Below, in pieces: positions 46,205 to 57,300 of a stretch of 64,000 bases of DNA (position 1 is its first letter; each line of letters begins with the position of its first letter). Source of the stretch: Ampullaceana balthica (taxonomy: Eukaryota > Mollusca > Gastropoda > Lymnaeidae); contig CALYLW010000316.1 of NCBI GenBank assembly GCA_944989445.1, positions 558,001 to 622,000 on the forward strand, read 5' to 3'. Below the pieces are notes generated by a model. That model was not told where the DNA came from. It searched no databases and saw only the letters and a list, made by a program, of their open reading frames with translations. A program made the position numbers and the translations under genes.

Positions 46205-46330
46205 TATATGTGAGCATGAGCCTGACAGGATGCCACAAAACAACGAACGTGTTGGCAAAAAACCTTTGTCAGCGAACAGACAATAACAAACTTACAGAAG
46301 TACTAAAGTAAAATAAAACTTAGCTGAGTG
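46205..46330 (-). repeat. Degenerate Penelope-like/hammerhead repeat copy
   Basis: GCCTGACAGGATG, ACAAAACAACGAACG, TTGGCAAAAAACCTTTGTC and GCGAACAGACAATA align in order with 55318-55380. On the minus strand the hammerhead-like boxes are mutated (CTGACAAAGG and GCCAACACG), so this copy should be inactive. Confidence 0.5.
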
Positions 46331-47384
46331 TTAGGTCAGGTATCCATCAACCAGAAAAAGGAGGGAAAGAGCAATACAGAGGTTTATAATTTATAACAAC
46401 TAAGAAAAGAGTGGACATGGCAGGGTGCTAAAAATATCAGCAATAACAACACATTCATTCCATGTGGTGTAATGATCACATAGACTCAGACCACATATTG
46501 GTTAGAATCAAATGTAAGCAAAAAAATAAAAGAGAAAACAGTACAATAGTCAGAAATTGAGTAGGGACCCAAAAATTACTGAGGAATATCAACAGAAGAT
46601 TAAAACTCAACTAGAATTATCCAAAAGAGAACCAGCCAGCAACATTGATATAAACCAGCAATAGGGAAAAGATGAAGCAGATAGTTAAAATGGTAACAGG
46701 CAACAATAGGATTTAAACCGGTAGTGAAAAGAACAGGATGGTATGACGCAGAATGCAAAGAACTTATAGAACAAAGAAACAAAGCTAGGCTAATGATGCT
46801 GCAAAGGGAGACAAGAAGAACACAGCAATTATATAATGAAACAAGATGTTCAAAAAGGGTGGCCAGCAAAATTTTCAGAATGAAAAAAAATTTGGGGAAA
46901 ATCCAAAATAGTAGAGACAAAATATAGAAGGAGATGTGAGGGGAATGTATCTGAAGATAAAGTAGGAAAATGGCTTTCAAGCAAGATCCCACATGTGCGA
47001 AAGTAGGGATGGAGAATTGATCACAGAGAGCAGTAGAGTACTAGAGAGATGGGTACAACACTTTGAAGGATTACTAAGTGACCCAGGTGTAGGAACCAGT
47101 GAGGATTATGCTCCACCACAAGGACTAGACTCACTGGTGAACTAACCACATTAAATAATATTAAAGATGTATTCTCCACCATGAAAATTGACAAAGCCCC
47201 AGAAATACACCTTATCTCTGCAGAACTGATAAAGCTGGTGGTAACGAACTGCATAAGCAAATACACAAACTTATATCCAGAATCTGGCAGGAGGAAGAAA
47301 TGCCCATTGAATGGCACACGGCACTCATAATCCCAATTCACAAAAAAGGATCTAAGTTAATCTGCTCAAACTATAGAGGAATCT

Positions 47385-47757
47385 TCTTCTTCTTCTTCTT
47401 CGTTCTCAATTTGAGTATTGCGTGCCGACGAGTTTTGCGCCAAATGGCCCGTGGTCTCCGACTTCAGCCTGCTGTTTTTTCTGGATGTGCTTCCATAGCC
47501 TTTGGTCAGCCAAGACCATCTGCAAGGCAGCAGTTGATTTTGGCAAGTGATGCAGCGTTCACATGCCACGGCTATAAGGGTTCCACTCATTACCCAGCCG
47601 CCTTTTATTTTCCCTAACTATGCGTTAGGTACCCACTCGAAGCTGGGTGGACTCGGGGACGCCCTAGGCCCCGGGAACAAATCCATGGCTTCCCATGGAT
47701 TCGAACCCATGACCGTCGGTACGCCAGTCGAGCGCGCTGCCACTTCGACCACCGTAT
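47385..47757 (-). mobile_element. tRNA-derived SINE with 11-bp duplication
   Basis: On the minus strand it starts ATACGGTGGTCGAAGTGGC, with a tRNA-like A box in GTCGAAGTGGCAGCGCGCTC and a B box GGTTCGAATCC. It ends in a (GAA)n tail. TAGAGGAATCT occurs on both sides (47374-47384 and 47758-47768). Removing it rejoins the LINE reading NYRGI to its downstream part. It belongs to the same family as 56816-57080. Confidence 0.93.
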
Positions 47758-47973
47758 TAGAGGAATCTCATTTCTTAATGTAATGTACAAAATCCTCACA
47801 AAACTTATAGCGAGAAAGCTGGATAAGTATAGTGAGCAGCTCCTAGAGGACTATCAACAACTATGGATCATATTGTAACTATAAGATGTCACCAGGAGAA
47901 ATGTTACGAATATACATGTAACATCAACATGCACCAACTATATGTGAATTACAAAACAGCATATGATAGCATT

Positions 47974-48129
47974 TGGTAAATGTATAATATAAAAACAGGG
48001 TATTAGTAGGCCTGACAGGACGTAACACAACGCTGTTGTGTTACGTCCTGTCAGGCCTACTAATGCCCTGTTTTTATATTATACATTTACCTATTTAAAA
48101 GACTGATTGCAGTCTCACCCCCATTACTT
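47974..48129. mobile_element. Penelope-like palindromic insertion with 12-bp duplication
   Basis: Arms 47975-48031 and 48035-48091 are inverted copies of 57 bp with a single mismatch and a 3-base loop. The 12-mer TATGATAGCATT flanks the insertion (47962-47973 and 48130-48141), duplicating the LINE codons for YDSI. The right arm plus GATTGCAGTCTCACCCCC matches, in reverse, 55249-55330. Inverted partial copies with variable duplications are typical of Penelope-like retroelements. Confidence 0.75.
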
Positions 48130-48560
48130 TATGATAGCATTAACAGGAATTACTTTTACAACACTCTACAAGAACTTGAACTCCCTAACAAGCTTACTCG
48201 GCTCATACATATGACAATGGCCAACTTGAACAGTAGAATCAAGATGCAGTGAGAATGCTCAAGGGAGTTCTCAGTTAATCGGGGCCTCAGACAAGGAGAC
48301 TAACTATCATGTATCCTGTTTAACATCCAGCCAGAAAAACTTATTTGAAGCATACACGTGAGCACCAGCGTAACCATAACTATAACAAACTACTTCCAGA
48401 GAGATAATACAGAACAAAGACCATTAGGAACCTTATATAGCCAACCATTACCGTACCTGGCAAATGCAGACAATATAGCGTTACTGTGTAGAAACCGTAT
48501 ATAACAACATAATTAAAGGTTTCAGGGAACTTGAAACTGCCTCAGTCAAAGCTGGTCTGT

Positions 48561-48991
48561 GGGGGCGTCTATAAACGACGTCACGCACCTAAAGGGGGGA
48601 GGGGGGGTCACACATTTGTAACGATATGTGACGTGGAGGAGGGTGGTATTTAAGAAATGTGAAGTCACATCCAACGCACAACTTTAAATAAAAGTTCCAC
48701 TTAAATATTTGATTGCTTACAATTTATTTAATGATGTTTTAAATGGTGTTCCAAGTGTTACAATGTTAGAGTGCAGCCTACACTAAATACATGCTTAAGT
48801 AACAAAAAATTTATTTGAAAAATTTTCATTTTCAAATAGAAAATACGGCTTTTATGGTGGGGTGGGGGGCAAAGCTTTGTGACGTCATATTGGAGGGGGG
48901 TCTAAGTTTTTGTGACGACGTGTGACAAGGTGTGAGGGGGGGGGTCAAAAATTCTGCCGAAATAGCGTGATGTCATTTATGGACGGCCCCC
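48561..48991. mobile_element. GGGGCCGTCC-family MITE, copy in LINE
   Basis: Ends GGGGGCGTCTATAAACGACG and ATGGACGGCCCCC are inverted. The interior shares AACTTTAAATAAAAGTTCCA and CAAAGCTTTGTGACGTCATA with copies at 12090, 13226 and 32499. The target duplication is not clear. Confidence 0.75.
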
Positions 48992-49033
48992 TGAGATAAA
49001 TAAACCGCAGACAATATATATGATAATTTCAAG

Positions 49034-50325
49034 AAACTCCCATGTTGATGATGTTCGTTCGTCCGTCGATACGACGAGGACCACTCTAGTCATCCGAGGG
49101 TTGTCTGTGCGTGCGCAGATGGCTGATTAGGCCGATCCTTGCACGAAAGGTTCGGGAACAGAAGGGACAAGGGACGAGTGCGACATCTCCTGGAGGGTTT
49201 ACAGCATGGGCCTTTCGGGCTTGCCTCTTCTTTTCTGCGGCGGTGATCCGGTTTGCCTCGCATGACCCGGCACCTTCGTGGATGGAAGAGCGACAGGTGG
49301 ATCGGTCCATTGCAGCTCGTTCCCACGTGTCTGGATTGATGGCAAACGCTTTCATTGAGGCTTTTAGTGTGTCTTTGAAGCGTTTCTTTTGCCCACCGTG
49401 GGACCGCTGGCCATACTGGAGCTCACCATAGAAGATTCTCTTTGGCAGTCTCTCGTCTGGCCTTCGGACAACGTGCCCTGCCCAGCGAAGCTGGGTTTGC
49501 ATCAGGAGGGTGAAGATGCTGGGGAGACCTGCCCTGGTCAGTACCACTGTGTCTGGAATTTTGTTCTGCCACTTTATGCCGAGAATCTTTCTGAGGCTTG
49601 TCATATGAAAGTGGTTAAGCTTTCTTGCATGGCGCTGATAAACAGTCCAAGTTTCACAAGCATATAGCAGTGTGGGGAGCACCACTGCCCTGTACACTTT
49701 CAGCTTGGTCTGGATGGTAATGCCTCTTCTGTTCCAGACATTAGGGTACAACCTGCCGAAAGTGGAGCTGGCTCTAGCAATTCTGACGTTCACTTCGTCA
49801 TCGATGGTGACATTTTGAGACAGTGTGCTGCCTAGGTATGTGAACCGGTGCACTGTGTTGAGTCTCTGGCCGTTGACAGTGATGTTGGGCTCTACGTAGG
49901 GCCTTCCAGACGCGGGCTGATGGAGGACCTCAGTCTTCTTAGTGTTGATCGTTAGACCAAAGTTTGCGCAGGCGCTGGAGAACAGGTTTACACTGCATTG
50001 CATGTCGGCTTCTGAGACAGCGTTGAGGGCACAGTCATCAGCGAACAGCAGGTCTCTGATGATGTCTGTCATAACCTTGGTTTTTGCCTGGAGCCTCCGA
50101 AGGTTGAACAGCTTGCCATCTGTGCGGTACTTCAGGTTGACACCAACATCCTCGTCTCTGAAGGCCTCTGTCAGCATGGCGGAAAACATAAGGCTAAACA
50201 GTGTTGGTGCCAGGACGCAGCCCTGCTTGACCCCGTTTGTGACTGGGAAAGGATCAGAAAACTCCCCGCTGTCCTGGACTCTGGCCTGCATGCCCTCATG
50301 GCTGATGATAACATCAATATAAACA
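49034..50325 (-). pseudogene. 5'-truncated LINE with intact RT C-terminal half and zinc finger
   Basis: The minus-strand frame 50330-49086 is open for 414 codons. It begins inside reverse transcriptase: SDPFPVTNGVKQGCVLAPT is the conserved GVxQG block. FADD (in IRDLLFADDCALNA, about residue 95) is the catalytic aspartate motif in its F-variant, followed by TYLGSTLS and LLYACETWTVYQRHARKLN. The end is a C2H2-type finger, CPFCSRTFRARIGLISHLRTH trimmed at its last residues. The 3' end at about 49034 has TGATGATG-like repeats. The endonuclease and the front of RT are missing, so it cannot move by itself, but the uninterrupted frame marks it as much younger than the LINE it landed in. The Met at 50330 is not a true start. 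Confidence 0.9.
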
Positions 50326-50923
50326 ACCACAAATTTGAAAGAGTTTCTATATTCAAATGTCTATAGGCATCTATAAATGAGCACAACGTTATAATGTCGG
50401 AGGTGAAAGTAAGGATAACAGCAGACAATAGTTCCTACTTTAGCTTACAAAAGCTACTGGGAAGCACAAACCTCTCCAGGGGAACAAGGAAGACAATATA
50501 CATCATTATCATAAGAACATTAGTAACATACGCTAGTGAGACTTGGACCCTGACCAGAAAAGCAGAGAACCTGCTCAACACATGGGAGAGGAAAATCCTC
50601 CATAAAAAATATGACCCAATGTTAGAAAAGGATATCTGGAGAATTCTTGCTAACCCACAACTTTACCATTTGTACAAAGACCCACCCATAGTCACAATAA
50701 TAAAAAAAATAAAGACTACGCTGGGCAGGACACGTTGAAGGATGCCGGAATGTAGAGCAGCAAAAGCTATATAGAAGCAGAAGCCTAGAGGTAAACGACT
50801 CTCTGGTCGTCCAAGGCTGAGATGGATCAATGATGTGGAGATGGATATACACCAGCTGGGGGTTCGGGCATGGAGGCGGAAAGCCATGGTTCGTTCTGAA
50901 TGGAAGGATGTGGTGGAGCAGGC

Positions 50924-52407
50924 GGCCAGGGCCCTATATGGGCTGTAGCGCCACTGATGTTGATGGTCGGCCAGGGCCCTACATGGGCTGTAGCGCCACT
51001 GATGTTGATGGTCGGCCAGGGCCCTACATGGGCTGTAGCGCCACTGATGTTGATGGTCGGCCAGGGCCCTACATGGGCTGTAGCGCCACTGATGTTGATG
51101 GTCGGCCAGGGCCCTATATGGGCTGTAGCGCCACTGATGTTGATGGTCGGCCAGGGCCCTACATGGGCTGTAGCGCCACTGATGTTGATGGTCGGCCAGG
51201 GCCCTACATGGGCTGTAGCGCCACTGATGTTGATGGTCGGCCAGGGCCCTACATGGGCTGTAGCGCCACTGATGTTGATGGTCGGCCAGGGCCCTACATG
51301 GGCTGTAGCGCCACTGATGTTGATGGTCGGCCAGGGCCCTATATGGGCTGTAGCGCCACTGATGTTGATGGTCGGCCAGGGCCCTACATGGGCTGTAGCG
51401 CCACTGATGTTGATGGTCGGCCAGGGCCCTACATGGGCTGTAGCGCCACTGATGTTGATGGTCGGCCAGGGCCCTACATGGGCTGTAGCGCCACTGATGT
51501 TGATGGTCGGCCAGGGCCCTACATGGGCTGTAGCGCCACTGATGTTGATGGTCGGCCAGGGCCCTACATGGGCTGTAGCGCCACTGATGTTGATGGTCGG
51601 CCAGGGCCCTACATGGGCTGTAGCGCCACTGATGTTGATGGTCGGCCAGGGCCCTACATGGGCTGTAGCGCCACTGATGTTGATGGTCGGCCAGGGCCCT
51701 ATATGGGCTGTAGCGCCACTGATGTTGATGGTCGGCCAGGGCCCTACATGGGCTGTAGCGCCACTGATGTTGATGGTCGGCCAGGGCCCTACATGGGCTG
51801 TAGCGCCACTGATGTTGATGGTCGGCCAGGGCCCTACATGGGCTGTAGCGCCACTGATGTTGATGGTCGGCCAGGGCCCTACATGGGCTGTAGCGCCACT
51901 GATGTTGATGGTCGGCCAGGGCCCTACATGGGCTGTAGCGCCACTGATGTTGATGGTCGGCCAGGGCCCTACATGGGCTGTAGCGCCACTGATGTTGATG
52001 GTCGGCCAGGGCCATACATGGGCTGTAGCGCCACTGATGTTGATGGTCGGCCAGGGCCCTACATGGGCTGTAGCGCCACTGATGTTGATGGTCGGCCAGG
52101 GCCCTACATGGGCTGTAGCGCCACTGATGTTGATGGTCGGCCAGGGCCCTACATGGGCTGTAGCGCCACTGATGTTGATGGTCGGCCAGGGCCCTACATG
52201 GGCTGTAGCGCCACTGATGTTGATGGTCGGCCAGGGCCCTACATGGGCTGTAGCGCCACTGATGTTGATGGTCGGCCAGGGCCCTACATGGGCTGTAGCG
52301 CCACTGATGTTGATGGTCGGCCAGGGCCCTACATGGGCTGTAGCGCCACTGATGTTGATGGTCGGCCAGGGCCCTACATGGGCTGTAGCGCCACTGATGT
52401 TGATGGT
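50924..52407 (+). repeat. 33-copy 45-bp minisatellite derived from a LINE 3' end
   Basis: The 45-bp unit begins CGGCCAGGGCCCTACATGGG and ends CACTGATGTTGATGGT. Copies are nearly identical: TATATG replaces TACATG in about four, and one has CCATACATG. The first unit is the natural end of the LINE coding region at 46380-50950 (EQAARALYGL, stop, short tail), so the array arose by amplifying that end. As 45 is a multiple of 3 and the unit has no stop in two plus frames and one minus frame, three long frames of about 500-600 codons appear. They are not genes. Confidence 0.97.
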
Positions 52408-54391
52408 GTAATGGTCCCATATTCTTGAATAAGTTTATTCTCTGGATTAACTGTGTTTTTAATGCACAAACTGATGTAGATAACATTTTTTTTTAAATTT
52501 CCATTAGTATTGTTCTGTAATGTCTTCACCCATGATCACCCACTTTATAAATCCCATTTTCCACCATTGATGTCACCCCCACCCCCACATCACTGGCAGG
52601 AAGCTGATGCACTATTAGCTTATTTATACCAATACCTCATAACTAAGTTTATGATATAATTTTGTGTTTTTCCCTTTCAAATTCAACATTTTAAGATTTT
52701 CACTTTATAAAAATATGTGATTTTTTGGTTTTGAAAGAAACCATTGCTACAAGTTGTAAGAAAATTCAAGTTTTAAATAGTCAATAGATTGGAAACAAAT
52801 ATAATTGACCTGTAAATTAAAGCTCACACTAAGAGCCTTGGTCAAATGGTTGTTTTTTAATCTATAAGAAGTTATTTAAATTATATTCAACAAGTTTTGC
52901 TCAAAAACAATATTATTAGCAATAGTTATTCAATACTAATAATAACATGGACACAAAGAATGAACTCAGCATACAAAAAGTGTTTTTAGCCCTATGTCTG
53001 TCTGAGGGTTGTATTAGATTAGAATGCAGAGGCATAATTAGTACAAAGCCAAAAAGTGGCAGGAGCCTCAAAAGTCACTATCTACTATATAATAATTTTA
53101 GCATTAAAATAATCATGGCTTTATTTCTGTCATCGAGCACCCAAATGGGCTCTTAAATCACCTTGTCCACCACAGCTGGCCAAGAAACTTTAAAACATTT
53201 CTTATGGGCTGCTTTGTAAAAAAAGGGGAGTGGATATTGGTTGGCTTACTTATGAATACATTACACTTTGCTACATTACACTTTGCTACATTACTGCATG
53301 TGTGCAATAAATAACTTTTTTTTATATTGAAAATATTTGGTACAGTGGAAAAAAATAACAGAATCATTTAAAAATAACCCACCATGCTAACAAAAAGGCC
53401 ATAAAGTTACTTTTAAGAGATAGGATGTCAAAACCTCAACATTTAAGGATGCCTATTATATTTCTGAATGCGACCTTCAGAAAAATCCAAACTTCAAGTT
53501 TAATTACCCATCATTAAAATAAATATTTTTATAAATTTGGGTAGCCACCACATCACATTATGTGATTTTAGCAATTTTTAATCCATCCTCCCCACCGCCA
53601 CAGATTCGTCACACAATTTACACCAACGGTGGCCAAACCACAACTGGCAAGCCGCAAGCTGCTCTTCTGTGTTCACTTTGCGGTTCAGTACAATTTATGA
53701 AATATATGTTACAAGGATTACTGGAAGATTTCCAAGCCAGGCTTTATGACCCATAGTGCTTCAATTCGGCTGTCAACAATATTTATACATTTTAAAATGG
53801 CTCTCAGTTACTTCAGGTCTGGCCACCCGTGATTTAAACATTCATTAAAGCAAGTCATTAAGTTATGACTCTCATTGCTTACGTTGGTCGCCATAATGAA
53901 TAACCCCTAAAATATTGAGAAGATATGCTGAACAAAACATTTTAAGCAAAAATTATTGATTTATTATTTGAATACAGTTGGATTAAATTTCAGCCATGGT
54001 TTGAACAATGCATAGATATTATGCCTATTGAAGTTTAAAAAAGGAATTAAATAATAGTATTTGATATCACTGGCATTAAATGACAAAGCCTTGCACGAAC
54101 AAGAAATGATTGTTTGAGAAAAATGATTGTTTGAGACCAAGTATTTAATTTAAATAAGTTGCTCAACTTTTTTTTAATTTAAGGAGTGTTTAAGAGATCA
54201 TCTTATCTAATCATTTACACTTTTTCATTAACACTTTTATATAAGAATGCATAATTAGAAATGAAAATTTACAATGGTGATACATTGTAATGTTATTATT
54301 TTATTTGTTACAATTAATAATGTCATGACTTAAACAAATATTTACAGATATCTCAATCCATTAATGGCTTGAAACCAGTAACAATTATAAA
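52408..54391. other. Region upstream of EVC2, no gene recognised
   Basis: AT-rich, with no transposon borders found. A small direct repeat (CATTACACTTTGCTA, twice) lies at 53260-53292. The EVC2 promoter and leader should be here, but no clear signal was seen. Small frames lack splice or family support. Confidence 0.4.
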
Positions 54392-57300
54392 ATGACAAGC
54401 AAAATGACTTATATTTGGTCATTTATTATTCTGATGTCTACAACAGTTAGTGCTCAAATATCAGTTTGTGAATTTAATCCTGTCACAAATCCTGTCTTTG
54501 CCAACATGAGCCTCGTGGTAAGTTAAATTATGGAGAGAAAAAAATTATTTAATATAGTAGTAAATGTTGACTATAGTTTTCTATTTCATGGTAATAACTA
54601 AATAATTACTAATAATTACAATATAATTTAGTGTTAAAACTATGGTTTACATTTATCAGAATCTATTGTCCCCAACAGAGCTGTGCTGAAATTAACACTG
54701 ATGCAGTCAAGGGAACAGCTCCTAACTATTCAGTCCTGTTTGATAGAATAACCTACATGGGTATGAAAGTGATAAAAAATGGATATGATGCTGGTCCCAA
54801 TATTGAAATTGGGTTCGATGTACAGGTAATGATTAATTTTAAGGAAAAATCTTTTACTTATCTCACTTAAATTTGAATTTCATCAGAGAAAGTATATATT
54901 AATGTTGGAAGCTTATTTAAGGCTGAAAGGCAGGGGCGTCCAAAGTCCGGCCCACTTTAAAATTTTAACTGGCCTGCTACATTATCTTTAATAATTAACT
55001 GACATTTTTCCGTAACAACGACAAAATCAGTGACATATTAATTATTTTTGGCGTCGATGTACTAAAAATTTTATGACAGTTTTTACATCACAATTTTTTA
55101 CACGACATTTCCATTCTAGTTATATTTCAATACATTTTATTTATTGTAAGGTACATAATATAAAAATAAACATTTTTTTTCTGTAACTTTGCCATTATCC
55201 ATCAAAATTTTAGTAATTTCTAATGATGGAAAAAGATATTTAAAGTAATGGGGGTGAGACTGCAATCAGGCTTTTAAATAGGTAAATATATAATATAAAA
55301 ACAGGGTATTAGTAGGCCTGACAGGACGTAACACAACAGCTAACGTTTCGGCAAAGAGCCTTCCTCAACAGACAAATAGTACACAAATGAAACGAATAAA
55401 ACGAAATAATAAAGAAAACACTTAGCTGCGGTGAAATCCAAGTAGTCCAGTAGAGATGTTTTTTATATTATATATATACCTAAAAAGATTTTTATAAAGT
55501 CTCAAAAATCAGTATAATATTGTCCACTTTTTCCCAACAAACTATAACTCCTACAAATTAAAAACAAAAAGCAATAATATAATGAAAAATAATAACTCAG
55601 TCTCAATGTCAATTTTTGTTCTTTATCATCTTTATGCAGCCTGCACATTTTACTCAATAAGACCCTCTTTGATAAAAGTTTTGACACGGCTACTGTAAGG
55701 TGAGAGTTAAAATAATATTATAACAGATATGTTGTTTTTGTTTTTAGAAATATGACACCAGCACAAGTCCTGACAAAATCAACATCTCACTCACTTTTAA
55801 AAATCTGGAACCAGCAGCTTTAAATTATATTAGTATGAAAATTGATCTGGGCAGCAAGCTGATAGCCTTTTGGGACTCTGGCATACCAACAAATTCAGTG
55901 CTTATAGATAGGTCGTATGTTAAGTACAACGACTCATTGACTGGTAAGAAGTAAAATTAAATATTTTAGCTTTATTCATGTTAGGAAATCAATTCTTGTA
56001 TGAAAAAGGTGTGTGTGTACTTGCAAAATATGTTTTTAAACACTCCCCACCAATATAATGTAATATTATTATATTTAAATTTTACATTAGCATAAAGCAA
56101 TGTTCCCTCTAAGGTTCGTTGTTCCATGAGCAAAGTAAAAAAACTAATGTTGAAATGTGCACAGCATCCATTTTTGGTGCAATGTTTTACACAATTTGTT
56201 ATGTGGTAATTCTAAACTGTGGCACGGCAGTCAGATATCTGCACGATTGCGCAGCTTAAACGGAACATTGGCATGAAGTCGTATTTTAAGAGGCCACATT
56301 GTTATAATAATATGATTAGTGCATAAAAAGATCGTTTTAATTGATAACAGAAAAATGCATTCATTCACCTTTTTAGATTAAAAAGTGGCACATACAATTT
56401 TACAAAACACCTTGTGCATAAGTGAAGATTTAGTTTTATACAAGTATTATAACACCTTCAAAAAATTATATATATAAGAAGGATCAGATGCACTGTATCC
56501 AATGTTGATTAAAATAGCATATTTTATATTGAAGTATATCTATTAAAAGAATTATGTTGATAATAAAAATATTTCTAATTCGAATTTTTCAAACATTATT
56601 ATCAACAGCTGACAGCTCCATCACAATCCATTTTCTAGCAACCCCAGCTGGGAATGGCTACATTGATTTACCTGAGGGAATAAATTATTTCTTTGCCATT
56701 GTCGACTTTAATTATGTATGAGGCTTACTCATTAATTTTTATCTTAAGTTCTTTTGTTTGGTTATTTTTCTAATATTCAGGTAATTTAATAACAATTACT
56801 TATTTGTGGTCGAGTGGCAGCGCGCTCGACTCGCGTACCGATGGTCACGGTTTCAAAACCATGTGAAGGCAAGGATTTGTTCCCGGGGCCTAGGGCGTCC
56901 CTGAGTCACCCAGCTCTGAATGGGTACCTAACACTAGTTAGGCGGCTGGGTAATGCGTGGAACCCACAAAGCCGTGGCCTGTGAACGCTGCATCACTTGC
57001 CAACAGATCATCTGTCATGGTCTGTGGACGCAATTATCTTCTGCATTGAAGGAGCGTCTGTATAGATAAGATAAGATAATATATTTTTACAACACAAGCA
57101 GCGTAATTTCCATTAGATAAAATGAATTATAAAAAATATGAAAGCTTCAAGTTGTAATAAAGCAACTAAAAAGTTTGTTAAGTAAAAGAAAAATTTAAAA
57201 AAGATTACTTAACAAACTTTTTAGTTGCTTTATTACAACTTGAAGAAAATTTTTAAAAAGATGCCAGTTCGTTCTTAAAATTGTTTGAATCCGTTTGATA

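Larger units (their letters stand above)
46380..50950 (+). pseudogene. Decayed LINE (non-LTR retrotransposon), host of nested insertions
   Basis: Translated pieces follow the order of a metazoan LINE ORF2. An endonuclease end (IDSDHILVRIKCK) lies near 46470. The linker GWYDAECKELIEQRNKARL is at 46739. Reverse transcriptase follows with [19 protein letters not shown] at 47300, NYRGI at 47371 and KILTKLIARKLDKY at 47790. Later come QLYVN and TAYDSI at 47940, ELPNKLTRLIHMTM at 48180 and YMIISRNS at 49018. The C-terminal part is ASETWTLTRKAENLLNTWER at 50540 and SGRPRLRWINDVEMD at 50800. Frame changes and stops are frequent. Four later insertions split it: a SINE (47385-47757), a Penelope-like palindrome (47974-48129), a MITE (48561-48991) and another LINE (about 49034-50325). 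Its 3' end leads into the 45-bp satellite. Confidence 0.88.

Noticed and set aside
47700..47757. tRNA gene on the minus strand
   Set aside because: A and B boxes are present, but the body, GAA tail and target duplication show it is a SINE head; no full cloverleaf was supported.
50924..52407. CRISPR-like regular repeat array
   Set aside because: The repeats are contiguous with no variable spacers, and the context is a eukaryotic LINE.
50663..52486. Three frames of 500-607 codons with 15-residue repeats
   Set aside because: The 45-bp satellite unit is a multiple of three and lacks stops. The unit is a LINE end, and the frames have no independent start or function.
56816..56890. tRNA gene on the plus strand
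   Set aside because: Same SINE family with a degraded B box.
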